Positions 52,547 to 62,310 are shown, counted from the stretch's first letter. The stretch: DNA of 64,000 nucleotides from Pseudomonas sp. MM211 (GCF_020386635.1 NZ_CP081942.1:62001-126000); one strand, 5' to 3'. Numbers and translations are program-made. Notes: generated by a model from the sequence alone, not told the origin.

Positions 52547-54178
52547 ATGTCCGTGACCGCGCCCCGCGCGTACGACGCCGAGCGTGCTCAGGCGGTGGTG
52601 CGTCTGATCATCTCGCCAATCGCCATTGGCTACACACTGATGCTCTACCTGCTGTCCATGGTCGAGGCCATAGTGGCCTGGCAAATAGTCCTGTTTGAGG
52701 CGATGTTTTTTGCCGCAGGCCTGGCGCTCTGGCTCGACATCCGCCGCCGCCCCGGCAACCGTCCGGTGCGGCGAGTGCTGACCATGCTCATCGACTACAC
52801 CACCATCACGCTGGTCATTACTGCAGGTGGCGCGGCCATGCTGCCGATCTATGCCGTCCTGCTCTGGGTGACCGTCGGCTACGGCCTGCGTTACCAGTCG
52901 GGCTACCTGCTGCTGGCGACCATCATGGCCACGCTCTCGCTGCTAATCATCGCGAGCACTTCGGCCTACTGGCAGTCGCAGCCTTATCTGATCTTCACTC
53001 TGCTGCTCACCACCCTGATGGTGCCAGCCTACATACACACCCTGCTCAAGCGCTCGCGCCGCGCCGCTGAGGCCGAGCAGGCCGCCAACCTGGCCAAGTC
53101 GCAGTTTCTGGCACAGGCCAGCCACGACCTGCGCCAGCCCATTCACTCCATCAGCCTGTTTACCGCATGTTTGCGCGACAGCCGCTTGGGCACCGAACAA
53201 CAGCGCCTGGTGGAGAACATCGACAAATCGCTGCACAGCGTCTCACGCCTGTTCCGCTCGATTCTCGACATGTATTCGCTAGACAGCGGCAAGGTCGTTC
53301 CGCAGATAGAGGCTCTGCCACTGCACAAGCTCCTGCACCACCTGATCCAGCAGAACACCGAGGCAGCCCGCTGGGCCGGAGTGGATATGCGCCTGCACTG
53401 CCCGCCTGTTTACGTACGCGCCGATCACGCCCTGCTCACCACCATGCTGCAGAACCTGCTCTCCAACGCCTTGAAGTACGCCCCTGGGCAACCCGTGCTG
53501 ATCGGCTGCCGGCGCAAAGGCCCGGGCCTGTCCATCGAGCTGTACGACAAAGGCCGCGGTATCGCCGAAGCGCATCTCGACAACATATTCGAAGAGTTCT
53601 ACCGCGTGCGCCAGGCGCGCGACACTGATGTCGACGGAATGGGTCTGGGGCTGACCATCGTCAGGCGGCTAGGCACGCTGATGGGTCTGCGCATTCGCAT
53701 TCGTTCCGTGGAGGGCCGGGGCACACTCGCAGCCATCGACGGCCTGCAGTCGGTAGCGGCACCGGTCGAACGCATCACCACGGCACAGAGCAGCAACCAG
53801 GCACCGCGTATGCTGGATGGCTTGCGGGTATGCCTCATCGAGGATGACCAAAACGTACTACTGGCCACCGCCACCCTGCTGACGAAGTGGGGCTGTGACG
53901 TCGCCACCTTCACCTCGCTACCCGACGTGTCGACGGACTTCGATCTGGTGGTCACCGACTTCGACCTCGGCCGGGAAGCCTCCGGAGCCGACTGCATCAA
54001 CCATGTGCGCGCACTCAGCGGCCGCAACGTACCTGCCATCATCATGACCGGCCACGACGTTCGCCGTGTTCAAGAGCAATTGGGCGACGAGGACATTCCG
54101 ATCCTGTCCAAGCCCGTGCAGCCCGCCGAGCTACGTTCGCTGCTGGTGGCACTGAAACTCGGATCGCAAGCAGCCTGA
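52547..54178 (+). CDS. Hybrid sensor histidine kinase/response regulator (copy 1)
   Basis: A 543-residue protein with about six membrane helices (15-175) and no periplasmic sensor domain. A short coiled linker leads to the H-box ASHDLRQPIHSISLF (His about 188), then an HATPase domain with NLLSNALKYAP and DGMGLGLTIVRR, and a C-terminal receiver with IEDDQN, the phosphoacceptor in LVVTDFDLG and the Lys in ILSKPVQP. It starts after a TAGGAAA site. A near-identical 543-residue copy follows at 54354. The likely partner is the LuxR regulator at 55989-56624. The signal is unknown. Confidence 0.9.
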   Translation: MSVTAPRAYDAERAQAVVRLIISPIAIGYTLMLYLLSMVEAIVAWQIVLFEAMFFAAGLALWLDIRRRPGNRPVRRVLTMLIDYTTITLVITAGGAAMLPIYAVLLWVTVGYGLRYQSGYLLLATIMATLSLLIIASTSAYWQSQPYLIFTLLLTTLMVPAYIHTLLKRSRRAAEAEQAANLAKSQFLAQASHDLRQPIHSISLFTACLRDSRLGTEQQRLVENIDKSLHSVSRLFRSILDMYSLDSGKVVPQIEALPLHKLLHHLIQQNTEAARWAGVDMRLHCPPVYVRADHALLTTMLQNLLSNALKYAPGQPVLIGCRRKGPGLSIELYDKGRGIAEAHLDNIFEEFYRVRQARDTDVDGMGLGLTIVRRLGTLMGLRIRIRSVEGRGTLAAIDGLQSVAAPVERITTAQSSNQAPRMLDGLRVCLIEDDQNVLLATATLLTKWGCDVATFTSLPDVSTDFDLVVTDFDLGREASGADCINHVRALSGRNVPAIIMTGHDVRRVQEQLGDEDIPILSKPVQPAELRSLLVALKLGSQAA

Positions 54179-54240
54179 CGCTTAGTGCAACCCAGCCTGC
54201 GCCGCCTGGCGGCGGCAACTGCGCGGGCACCGACGCCCAG
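54179..54240 (-). pseudogene. Vestige of a LuxR-type regulator 3' end between the two kinases
   Basis: The about 60 bp after kinase copy 1 match the last about 60 bp of the regulator gene that follows kinase copy 2 (55981-56045): both read TTAGTGCAACCCAGCCTGCG-like sequence, the complement of ...[13 protein letters not shown]. The match fades beyond that. It shows that the duplicated unit included part of a convergent regulator gene. Confidence 0.6.
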
Positions 54241-54353
54241 CGAGTACGGGGGTGCGAAAGGTACTTTGCGCGTTTACTGCTGTATTGCGCCTGTAAATGC
54301 CCGCGGACTATGGTGTACGGATACCAGAACCACATGGCTTCTAGAGAATTCCC

Positions 54354-55985
54354 ATGTTCGCGACCGCCTCCCCCACATACGATACAGAGCGTGCCCAGGC
54401 GGCGGTGCGCTTGATCATCACGCCTATCGCCATTGGCTACACACTGGTGCTTTTCCAGCAATCCATAATCGGGGAAGCGCTGGCCTGGAAGATCTTCCCG
54501 CTTGAAGCGGTGTTCTGTGTCGCCGCCCTGACGCTCTGGTTCGATATCTGCCGCCGCCCCGGCAACCGACCGGTGCGACGAGTGCTGACCATGCTCATCG
54601 ACTACTGCGCCATCACGCTGGCCATTGCCACGGGTGGCGCGCTCATGCTGCCGATCTATGCAGCGCTACTCTGGATAACCGTCGGCTATGGGTTGCGTTA
54701 CAGATCGGGCTACCTGCTGCTGGCGACCATCATGGCGACACTCTCGCTGCTAATCATCGCTAGCACTTCGGCCTACTGGCAGTCGCAACCTTATCTGATC
54801 ATCACCCTGCTGCTCACCACCCTGATGGTGCCGGCTTACATACACACTCTGCTCAAGCGCTCGCGCCTGGCAACCGAAGCCGAGCAGGCCGCCAACCTGG
54901 CCAAGTCGCAGTTCCTGGCGCAGGCCAGTCACGATCTGCGTCAGCCCATTCACTCCATCAGCCTGTTCACCGCCTGCCTGCGCGACAGCAGCCTGGACAG
55001 CGAGCAGAAGCGCCTGGTGGAGAACATCGACAAATCGCTGAACAGCGTTGCCCGCCTGTTCCGCTCGATTCTCGACATGTATTCGCTGGACAGCGGCAAG
55101 GTGGATCCGCAGATGGAAACCCTGCCGCTGCACACTCTGCTGCAGCAACTGATCCAGCAGAACACCGAGGCAGCCCGCTGGGCCGGAGTGGATATTCGCC
55201 TGCACTGCCCGCCTGTTTACGTACGCGCCGATCACGGGCTGCTGACCACCATGCTGCAGAACCTGCTCTCCAACGCCTTGAAGTACGCCCCGGGGAAACC
55301 CGTGCTGATCGGCTGCCGACGCAAAGGCACGGGCCTGTCCATCGAGCTGTACGACAAGGGCCGCGGTATCGCCGAAGCGCATCTCGACAATATCTTCGAA
55401 GAGTTCTACCGCGTGCGCCAGGCGCGCGACACCGATGTCGACGGAATGGGGCTGGGGCTGACCATCGTCAGGCGACTAGGCACGCTGATGGATCTGCGCG
55501 TTCGCATTCGCTCCGTTGAGGGCCGGGGCACACTCGCAGCCATCGACGGCCTGCAGCCGGTAGCGGCACCGGTCGAACGCCCCGCCCCGGCACAGAGCAA
55601 TACCCTGGCGCCGCGCATGCTGGATGGCTTGCGGGTATGCCTTATCGAGGATGATCAGAACGTGCTACTGGCCACCGCCACCCTGCTGACGAAGTGGGGC
55701 TGTGACGTCGCCAGCTTCACCTCGCTACCCAACGTCTCGACGGACTTCGATCTGGTAGTCACCGACTTCGACCTCGGCCTCGAAGCGCATGGGGCCGACT
55801 GCATCAACCATGTGCGCGCACTCAGCGGCCGCAACGTACCCGCCATCATCATGACCGGCCACGACGTGCGCCGTGTTCAAGAGCAATTGGGCGACGAGAA
55901 CATTCCAATCCTGTCCAAGCCCGTGCAGCCCGCCGAGCTGCGCTCGCTGCTGGTGGCGCTCAAACTCGGATCGCAAGCAGCCTGA
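54354..55985 (+). CDS. Hybrid sensor histidine kinase/response regulator (copy 2)
   Basis: A 543-residue tandem duplicate of the kinase at 52547, collinear without gaps. From about residue 100 to the end the two differ at only scattered positions. The first 75 residues (helices 1-2) differ most, for example LYLLSMVEAIVAW against LFQQSIIGEALAW. The H-box ASHDLRQPIHSISLF, HATPase motifs and receiver Asp (LVVTDFDLG) are all intact, so both copies should be active. The 3' end is 3 bp from the convergent LuxR regulator. The 80-100 bp upstream also resemble those of copy 1 (CGTTTACTGCT, CTATGGTGTRCG), so the promoter was duplicated too. Confidence 0.9.
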   Translation: MFATASPTYDTERAQAAVRLIITPIAIGYTLVLFQQSIIGEALAWKIFPLEAVFCVAALTLWFDICRRPGNRPVRRVLTMLIDYCAITLAIATGGALMLPIYAALLWITVGYGLRYRSGYLLLATIMATLSLLIIASTSAYWQSQPYLIITLLLTTLMVPAYIHTLLKRSRLATEAEQAANLAKSQFLAQASHDLRQPIHSISLFTACLRDSSLDSEQKRLVENIDKSLNSVARLFRSILDMYSLDSGKVDPQMETLPLHTLLQQLIQQNTEAARWAGVDIRLHCPPVYVRADHGLLTTMLQNLLSNALKYAPGKPVLIGCRRKGTGLSIELYDKGRGIAEAHLDNIFEEFYRVRQARDTDVDGMGLGLTIVRRLGTLMDLRVRIRSVEGRGTLAAIDGLQPVAAPVERPAPAQSNTLAPRMLDGLRVCLIEDDQNVLLATATLLTKWGCDVASFTSLPNVSTDFDLVVTDFDLGLEAHGADCINHVRALSGRNVPAIIMTGHDVRRVQEQLGDENIPILSKPVQPAELRSLLVALKLGSQAA

Positions 55986-55988
55986 CGG

Positions 55989-56624
55989 TTAGCGCAACCC
56001 AGCCTGCGCCGCCTTGGCGGCTGCAGCTGCACGGCTGCTGACATCAAGCGTGCGCAGCAGCGAAGAGACATGAATACGCACGGTAAAGGGAGAGATGTCC
56101 AGCTCGCGGGCGATTTCCTTGTTCGACAGGCCGCGAACCAGTAACCGCAACACGTCCTGCTGGCGCGGCGTCAGTTGCTCGAGCAGTTGCCTGCCCTCGG
56201 TAAAGGCCGGCACCCCGGCCGGGCCCAGGCTGAGGACGAAATCCCCCGCACGCACCGCCAGCAGCCCGGCAGCAATTTCGTCGGGCGGCGTCGCCTTGCC
56301 GATAAAGCCATCGGCACCAGCCACCATCACCTCGTCGATCAGCTCGCGGTTGTCGACCATCGACACGATCACGATGGAGCTGCGCTGAAATCGCTGGCGC
56401 AACCCGCCAATGGCCTGCGGTGATTGCCCCGGAAACAGCAAATCGAGCATGAACAAGCTGGGCGCCGCACCGGCACTGGCCAGGGCGAGCACCTCGTCCA
56501 TGTCACCTGCCTCGAGAATGCAGGCATGGGGAAAGACGCGCTGCGCGATGCGGCTCAGGCCTTCGCGGAAAACCGGATGATCATCGGCCACGATAATGCG
56601 GTCTTGCTGGAGTTGTTCAATCAT
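55989..56624 (-). CDS. LuxR/NarL-family response regulator
   Basis: A 211-residue protein with a receiver domain (about 8-125) that has acidic ADDH, the phosphoacceptor in [11 protein letters not shown] and GKATPPDE near the usual Lys. A GerE/LuxR helix-turn-helix (about 145-205) has [40 protein letters not shown]. It is encoded convergently with the adjacent hybrid kinases, whose receivers could compete with or relay to it. Targets are not identifiable. It is the last core-genome gene before the island boundary. Confidence 0.91.
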   Translation of the reverse strand: MIEQLQQDRIIVADDHPVFREGLSRIAQRVFPHACILEAGDMDEVLALASAGAAPSLFMLDLLFPGQSPQAIGGLRQRFQRSSIVIVSMVDNRELIDEVMVAGADGFIGKATPPDEIAAGLLAVRAGDFVLSLGPAGVPAFTEGRQLLEQLTPRQQDVLRLLVRGLSNKEIARELDISPFTVRIHVSSLLRTLDVSSRAAAAAKAAQAGLR

Positions 56625-56810
56625 AAGGACGTTTTCATCATGGGCTCAGACTAAGGTCATATCCATGGGGGCGCTAGCACCTGGTTCTCAGTCTGGGCCC
56701 ATAGGGCCGACTCATCGATCAGGTGCAGACGCCGATCAAACGACATAGACCTTCAAGCGGTTTGAAAGATCCTGACCTACGTGGCGGACTCGGCCTGGAA
56801 TTGCAGACAT

Positions 56811-56836
56811 GAAAAAGCCGCGCAGTGCGCGGCTTT
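56811..56836 (-). terminator. Terminator of the disrupted tRNA-Met gene
   Basis: AAAGCCGCGC and GCGCGGCTTTTTC form a stem ending in a T-run on the minus strand, 5 bp beyond the tRNA CCA end. It is essentially identical to the hairpin at 51870-51898. Confidence 0.8.
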
Positions 56837-56841
56837 GAAGA

Positions 56842-56887
56842 TGGTGGGCCCACACGGACTCGAACCGTGGACCAAAGGATTATGAGT
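56842..56887 (-). tRNA. 3' half of a tRNA-Met (CAU) gene, island attachment site
   Basis: Read on the minus strand, the 46 bases begin in the anticodon region (ACTCATAATC, anticodon CAT), continue with a variable loop and the T-arm CCACGGTTCGAGTCCGTG, and end GGGCCCACCA with encoded CCA. The 5' half (acceptor strand, D-arm and 5' anticodon stem) is absent: upstream sequence no longer pairs with GGGCCCA. This is the usual scar of integrase-mediated insertion into a tRNA 3' end. The whole tRNA should lie at the other end of the island, outside the window. The anticodon could belong to elongator Met or to Ile2; the T-arm suits Met. Confidence 0.8.
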
Positions 56888-57305
56888 GACCTAGAAACGC
56901 CTCAAGGCCAGTAAAACCGTGAGTAGCTTAGTGCAAGTAAAACAAGCTGAAAGCAGCGTCGTTACTGGGCTTAAGTGAAATCTTTAGAAATTTGTAAAAG
57001 CTGGACACTGTACCGCCAGTGTACTGATTTATGTACTAACTAATCGTCAGCGTCAGCGTCAGCCATTGGTTGTCCAGACACCGCACTAATTCCCCACACT
57101 CTAGGATCACAAAGCTTTGCAGTATTTGGCTTGGGAGATTTTGGAGGGACTAGGATCGGCACCAGGTGAATAAGATCTGAGCCGACCCACACCATCAGCC
57201 AAGTAGCCCCCCAAAGTCACATTTCGCAATCACATAATTACTGGAGACATAGCAAAAGGCCATCTGCCACCTACGCTCAAGGATTCCCTCGTGAGATAGC
57301 GCACC
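56888..57305. other. Left end of the genomic island, no gene
   Basis: A 418-bp stretch, AT-richer than the core. It holds three tandem GTCAGC hexamers (about 57043-57061) and short repeated GTACTG/CAGTGTAC pieces at about 57005-57036 that could be integrase arm sites. No integrase frame is present here; it would be expected at the far end. Confidence 0.45.
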
Positions 57306-59904
57306 ATGTCGACGATTGAGATAGAACCGGTAGTAACTGATGATTTTGAGGCTTGGCTAAACGGTCGCCCCAAATGGCTGCAGACAGCAGCTCGAATGCT
57401 GATTGATTCGAAGCGGCAGTTGAACCAGGTGGAGATCAAAACGCTCGCTAGACTTTGCAAGCTTGAGGCGAATAATCAAGCTGATCCAGGATTTCTGACC
57501 GTAACTCCTGGCACGCTGTCACAGGCAGCCAGAAGGCCCCTGCTTCGGATTGACGAAATCCTTGATGTGCATGGGTTGAACGCGATAAAAGCCGGCGCCA
57601 ACCTCCCATTCGGCAAAAGTAATCTGTCGGTAATCTACGGACAGAATGGAACCGGTAAAAGCGGATTTGCACGACTGATAAAACAGATCTGCGGATCACG
57701 GGTTCAAGGACGACATACACAGCAATGTTTTTGATCCGACACCTACGCCGTGCCGTGCGCATTTCAAGATTTCAATTGACGGGAATCCAGCCGATGTCCA
57801 TTGGGACATTCCCAGCGGGCCTCACAAAGCGCTAAGACATGCCCAGGTGTTCGATAGCAAGGCAGCTCAGCAGTACATGGGTCGAACTGAGGCGTGCTAT
57901 GAGCCCAGCCGGATGAAATTTGTATCGGCTCTGATCACCACAGCTGACGCCGTGAGCGCGGAGCTTGCCGGAGAAAAAGCATTACTCAGTAAAGTGCTAC
58001 CCGCCATTCCGGAGATACTGAATCACACCACTGAAGCGAAATGGCTTCAAGGCCTGAAAGGCACGACTACTCCCGCAAGCATCGATAATGAATGTCTGTA
58101 CACCGACCAGCTTGATAGGGAGCGTATAGAGAACGAATCCTTGCTTGCAGAGAAAGACATTGCGGGTCGCCTTTTGACCATCAATAAAGAAAAAACTGCG
58201 CTAAAAAGTATTGAGACAGCGATGTCGACGCTTCAGGTGGGAATGAACGATGCGACGGCGGGTGAACTGGAAACTCTCAAAGATTCGGCCGTTAAAGCGA
58301 GGAGAACCTGCGATGAAGCCGCGGTAGCCATTTTTGGACAAGCAGAACTTGAGGGGGTGGGCTCCGGAACCTGGCAGAAAATGTGGGAGCAAGCACGAGC
58401 TTACTCCAGCAGTACAGCTTACGTGGAAACGGCATTCCCTAACGTCTCGGCTGGCTCACGTTGCGTACTTTGCCACCAAAACCTCAGCGAGGACGCGAAA
58501 GCTCGTCTGACAGGATTCGAGAAATTTGTAACCGATGGCCTCGAAACCACCGCCAAGGCGGCTGAGAAAAGCTTTGCTGATCGCCAAAAAAGGCTGCCAG
58601 CTCTCCCCGGACAAGCTGACTGGATTGTCCAGATGTCCACTCTAGGTTTTGAAGAGGCCGACGGGATCACCTGGCTTGGTCTGTTGAAAACACGGTTTGA
58701 TCAAATGGCATTGGGCAGCCCTTTAGGCACCTTGCAATCTTTCGACTGGTCGAGAATAAACGAAGCGGCGAAAACTAAGTCTGCAAACCTAATCGAAGAA
58801 GAGGTGAACCTGTCGGCCTTGTTGAAGGATGAGCATCGTCAGACAATGCAGTGCCGAGTACAGCAACTCCAAGCCAAGCAATGGCTTTCTCAGAACAAAG
58901 CCTCAATCAGCGCTGAAAGGGCAAGATTGATCGCCGTTGCTGCAATGGATAAAGCGTCACGCTCAGCTGCTACTAACGCCCTAACGACGAAGAAGAATGA
59001 GCTGGCGAAAACCGAGCTGGACGCTGGTTATCAGACTCGATTTCTGGATGAACTGAAGCTTTTGGGCGGCCACCGCATGCCCATCGCCCCTCAGAGTAAA
59101 TCGGGTGGTAAGGGGAAGATCACCTTCGGGTTAAACCTAGTAGGTGCACATGGTGCACATGGCCTAGACTACATTTTGAGTGAGGGTGAAACTAGAATCG
59201 CGGCACTGGCTGCATTTCTAGCAGACACCACTGGGTCTAACCAACTGGCCCCATTCATTTTTGATGATCCGATTTCGTCGCTTGACCAAGATTTTGAGGA
59301 GAAAGTCGTCGAGCGATTGGTGTCTTTATCCACAACACGACAGGTCATAATTTTTACTCACCGTCTTTCTTTAGTGGCATTAGTCGACGCGGTTACCGAG
59401 AAGTGGAGCAAGATGCCAGCAATGCCATCCGTGAAGCCAACACTGACTTCGCTTAGGAGAATGGACAAAGTGGCTGGCATTGTCGCCACTGCCAGCGCTC
59501 GAGACCTAAAACCGGAAAGCGCGGTTCGTGGATTGATCGACAACACTATTACGCGCTTGAAAAAACACCAGGAAAGGGCTGAGGTCGACGATTACGAGAC
59601 GCTCGGCAAAAGCGCATGCAGTGACTTCAGGGTCATTGTCGAAAAAACGATTGAGCACATTCTATTAGCGGATGTTGTAGGTCGGTTCAGACGTGCGATC
59701 AATACACAAGGCAAGTTGCACAAGGTCGCCAAAGTATCACACGAAGACTGCGTATTCATTGATGACCTGATGACGCGTTACTCAGTATTTGAACACGCCC
59801 AGTCAGATGAGAAGTCCAGCAGCACTCTAGAGCTCGATGTCTTTGAGGCCGACGCAGTGGCCTTGCAAAAATGGATAACCGAGTTTGGATCGAGAGCCAG
59901 CTAG
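57306..59904 (+). pseudogene. Zinc-hook ABC ATPase with HEPN-like C-terminus, RloC-like (one-base frameshift)
   Basis: Two frames make one about 865-residue protein if one G is removed from GGG at 57700-57702 (SR then FKDDIHSNVFDP). Order: a helical N-terminal domain (1-95), Walker A GQNGTGKSGF (about 112-120), a long helical middle with the zinc-hook-type CVLCHQN (about residue 385), signature-like LSEGETRIAALAAFLAD, Walker B FIFDDPISSLD and an H-loop FTHRLSLV. The C-terminal about 150 residues carry RVIVEKTIEH and MTRYSVFEHAQ, resembling the R-x3-E and later His of PrrC/RloC anticodon nucleases and the R-x4-6-H of HEPN RNases. Family knowledge suggests a DNA-damage- or phage-triggered tRNA nuclease. 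Nuclease function is inference. Codon use is AT-richer than the core. Confidence 0.75.
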
Positions 59905-59922
59905 TATCGTGAGTTGAGCATG

Positions 59923-59957
59923 GGTCAGAATCATGTCGAGTACTCTGATTCTGATCC
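59923..59957. terminator. Hairpin after the zinc-hook ATPase gene
   Basis: GGTCAGAATCA and TGATTCTGATCC form an 11-bp stem with a 12-base loop, 19 bp after the stop. There is no T-tract. The remaining 59958-60218 shows no gene. Confidence 0.5.
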
Positions 59958-60218
59958 ACCCTAGCACTCGAATCCATTACCTCACACAGACATAACGATG
60001 TACTTAATGCTCTGTCACTCCTCCTGCTGAGGGCTCAAGAAATCAAAGGTCGTTAGCGTGCCGCAGTTGAGGGTATATGCTGTAGCCGTCTTGGATTAGG
60101 CAAGACCGGAGCCGTAACAAAGCTGAGGCCACACAATCGTGCGGCCATTTAGAGATCAGGGATATACCAACGTTCTGCTGCATGTTCACCGCTATTCGTA
60201 CTGTTTTGCCTACGAGGG

Positions 60219-61040
60219 CTAGCTAACCCGGGAATTATATGACTGTAGGTCCTCCCCGCTAATATCTACGGAAGGAACTAAGCGGTAGTGTTTTTCCTCT
60301 ACCACACGTACTTCTCCATTCTGCAAGGTAAGCTCAAACATCGCAATCCGATCATTACTCATAAATTGCGCTGAGATTGCCCGGCATACCAAATCAGGGA
60401 ATTTCTCTCTGCAATACGCAATGTCTTGATTAGTCTGTACAACACCATGTTTGTCAGAGCCGCCTTTGGCTTGAACTGGGACGACGAACTGACGCCCGTG
60501 CCGATCAACACCGACATACATTTCATCAATTTCGATTTGGCCAACTGACTTAAGGTTTGTACGTAAGTGGTTCTGTAATGAGTACGCCGTTATCCCTAAA
60601 AAAATATCTATCAGTCTGTTATAACGCAGTTTAGCCAGCAGTGCTTGCTCATCGCTTAGCGCATATGCAGAAATAATCTCTGGCGTCGAGTCTGGAATCT
60701 TGATGGTTATGAGATCCTCACGTGGGAGGATGCGGCTCAACTTTGTGAGTTTAAAACGGTACAGCGCTTGGCCGGAGCCTTCAATAATCCACTCGGCCCC
60801 TTCAGAGGCAGTGGAAAGGATGCTCTGGGGTAACTCATACCGATAGCGAAACGAGTAGATCAAATCTCCCAGGTTCTTGGGAAGCTCAATATCAAGTTGC
60901 TTCGCAACAGAAACGATTTCCGTTCGTGCAAACTGAAATTCTGTTAAGCCTGCTTGGTAATGAGAAAAGAATATGCTCTCGATAATCGCAGCATAGCGAT
61001 TCTGCTTTTTGGTTGGTGTTTTATCAGGCATAGGACTCAT
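60219..61040 (-). CDS. Putative type II restriction endonuclease
   Basis: A 273-residue soluble protein whose ATG lies inside the 3' end of the methyltransferase gene (17-base overlap; a second ATG three codons on gives 8). The segment IEIDEMYVGVDRHGRQFVVPVQAKGG (about 165-192) fits a PD-(D/E)XK core: Asp, then a beta hairpin, then VQAK in place of ExK. Downstream, NQDIAYCREKFPDLVCRAISAQFM would be the following helix and strand. Its overlap with a cytosine-5 methyltransferase is typical of type II systems. The recognition site is unknown. I am confident of the pairing, less of the fold. Confidence 0.7.
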   Translation of the reverse strand: MSPMPDKTPTKKQNRYAAIIESIFFSHYQAGLTEFQFARTEIVSVAKQLDIELPKNLGDLIYSFRYRYELPQSILSTASEGAEWIIEGSGQALYRFKLTKLSRILPREDLITIKIPDSTPEIISAYALSDEQALLAKLRYNRLIDIFLGITAYSLQNHLRTNLKSVGQIEIDEMYVGVDRHGRQFVVPVQAKGGSDKHGVVQTNQDIAYCREKFPDLVCRAISAQFMSNDRIAMFELTLQNGEVRVVEEKHYRLVPSVDISGEDLQSYNSRVS

Positions 61041-62310
61041 CCATGAGCGGCTCGTTTAAATCGGATTTACGCGTGCGCTGAGCGATCGTATCTCGCGGGA
61101 CGTCAAAGTATCTGGCAGCGGTGCCCATGTCGAACCCTAGCAATGCAGTGTCATCTAGGCTGAGCTTCTCCTTAGGCGCCTTTGGCTTTCGTCCGAGTGC
61201 TTCAATAATAGAGCTCGCGATGGCGCGCCCTAAGAGGGGCGGAACGCTGTTGCCGATTTGCCGAAAGCCATGCCACTTAGTGGTATGGAATCGAAACCAA
61301 TCCGGGAAAGAGTGGAGCCGAGCAGCCTCTCTGACAGTAATTACCCGAGGAAGATCAGGGTGGATGGGTCGCGGAGAGGTAAACGCTCCTCTGGCACTAT
61401 CGGTACCAGCTCTGAGCGTGTTGCAGAGGCCGTCGGTAGGTAGTTTCCGAAAGCGACTGATCGGCTCCGTCTTTCCTTGTTCGGTTGCCAAGAAGCGTTC
61501 TTGAGATAGAGCCGAATGCTCCGTACGAAGGCTCGATGTCAAAAGATCTTGATCAAATTCACGCACATAGCTGAAATCTTTCGGATCCGGGTCTAGTCCA
61601 CGAAGTCTGCGGGCATACCTTGCTTCGGTATACCAATTGGTTCGCACCGCATCGCTACGTATCAATTCGTCAAAACTGTTTGCATCGGGCAGGTCACCGA
61701 TAGCCTCGCCAACCGTTACCCTTTCCGATAGCGGGGCCGGATAGGCTGCTGGTGCATGCCCTCTGCGAGTCCCCAGAAGGAACAGACGCTTACGATCTTG
61801 TGGGACGCCATAGTCAGCTGCGTTGAGGACTTTGTAAGGCAGCGCCACGTCGTAACCAGCCTCACCAAGCGCTTCGATTAACTCATTCAAAAATTCGGCA
61901 TGTTTCCCGAGGGTGAGCCCTTTAACGTTTTCGAAAACGCAGTACGTCGGCTGCAGCTCCGCAACGATACGAACGTAGTGAAAAACTAACTGATTTCTTG
62001 GGTCATCCAGCGCACGCTTTCCAATCATGGAGAAGCCTTGACAAGGAGCACCACCGAATACCACATCGATGGTACGGTCACCGAGACCTGCTAAACGCCG
62101 AATTTCATCGCCTGATATGTCAGTGACACTTGCACAAATGGTCCTGCAGCGAGGGAAGTTGTACTCGTGGGTGGCGCAGTGAATCGGATCGATCTCGACT
62201 GCAGCTGCTATATCGAAGCCGGCCTGCTCGAACCCCAAGGACAGCCCTCCTGCGCCGGCAAAGAGGTCAATGCCAATAGGACGTGCGTAACTCGATCTGG
62301 ATGAACTCAT
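61024..62310 (-). CDS. DNA (cytosine-5-)-methyltransferase
   Basis: A 428-residue protein with all key C5-methyltransferase motifs in order: I DLFAGAGGLSLGFEQAGF (about 15-32), IV with the catalytic Cys in GGAPCQGFS (about 90-98), VI ENVKGL, VIII QDRKRLFLLGTRRG, IX REAARLHSFPDWF and X RQIGNSVPPLLGRAI. The region between VIII and IX (about 190-325) is the target-recognition domain. After motif X comes an about 55-residue tail with a helix-turn-helix look (AARYFDVPRDTIAQRTRK), which may let it autoregulate. It protects host DNA from the endonuclease encoded by the overlapping downstream gene. Confidence 0.93.
   Translation of the reverse strand: MSSSRSSYARPIGIDLFAGAGGLSLGFEQAGFDIAAAVEIDPIHCATHEYNFPRCRTICASVTDISGDEIRRLAGLGDRTIDVVFGGAPCQGFSMIGKRALDDPRNQLVFHYVRIVAELQPTYCVFENVKGLTLGKHAEFLNELIEALGEAGYDVALPYKVLNAADYGVPQDRKRLFLLGTRRGHAPAAYPAPLSERVTVGEAIGDLPDANSFDELIRSDAVRTNWYTEARYARRLRGLDPDPKDFSYVREFDQDLLTSSLRTEHSALSQERFLATEQGKTEPISRFRKLPTDGLCNTLRAGTDSARGAFTSPRPIHPDLPRVITVREAARLHSFPDWFRFHTTKWHGFRQIGNSVPPLLGRAIASSIIEALGRKPKAPKEKLSLDDTALLGFDMGTAARYFDVPRDTIAQRTRKSDLNEPLMDESYA

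Noticed and set aside
54185..54505. 106-codon plus-strand frame over the start of kinase copy 2
   Set aside because: It overlaps the well-supported kinase frame and the vestigial regulator end; no protein-like features.
57043..57063. Tandem GTCAGC hexamers as a phase-variable coding repeat
   Set aside because: No open frame crosses them; they lie in the non-coding island end.
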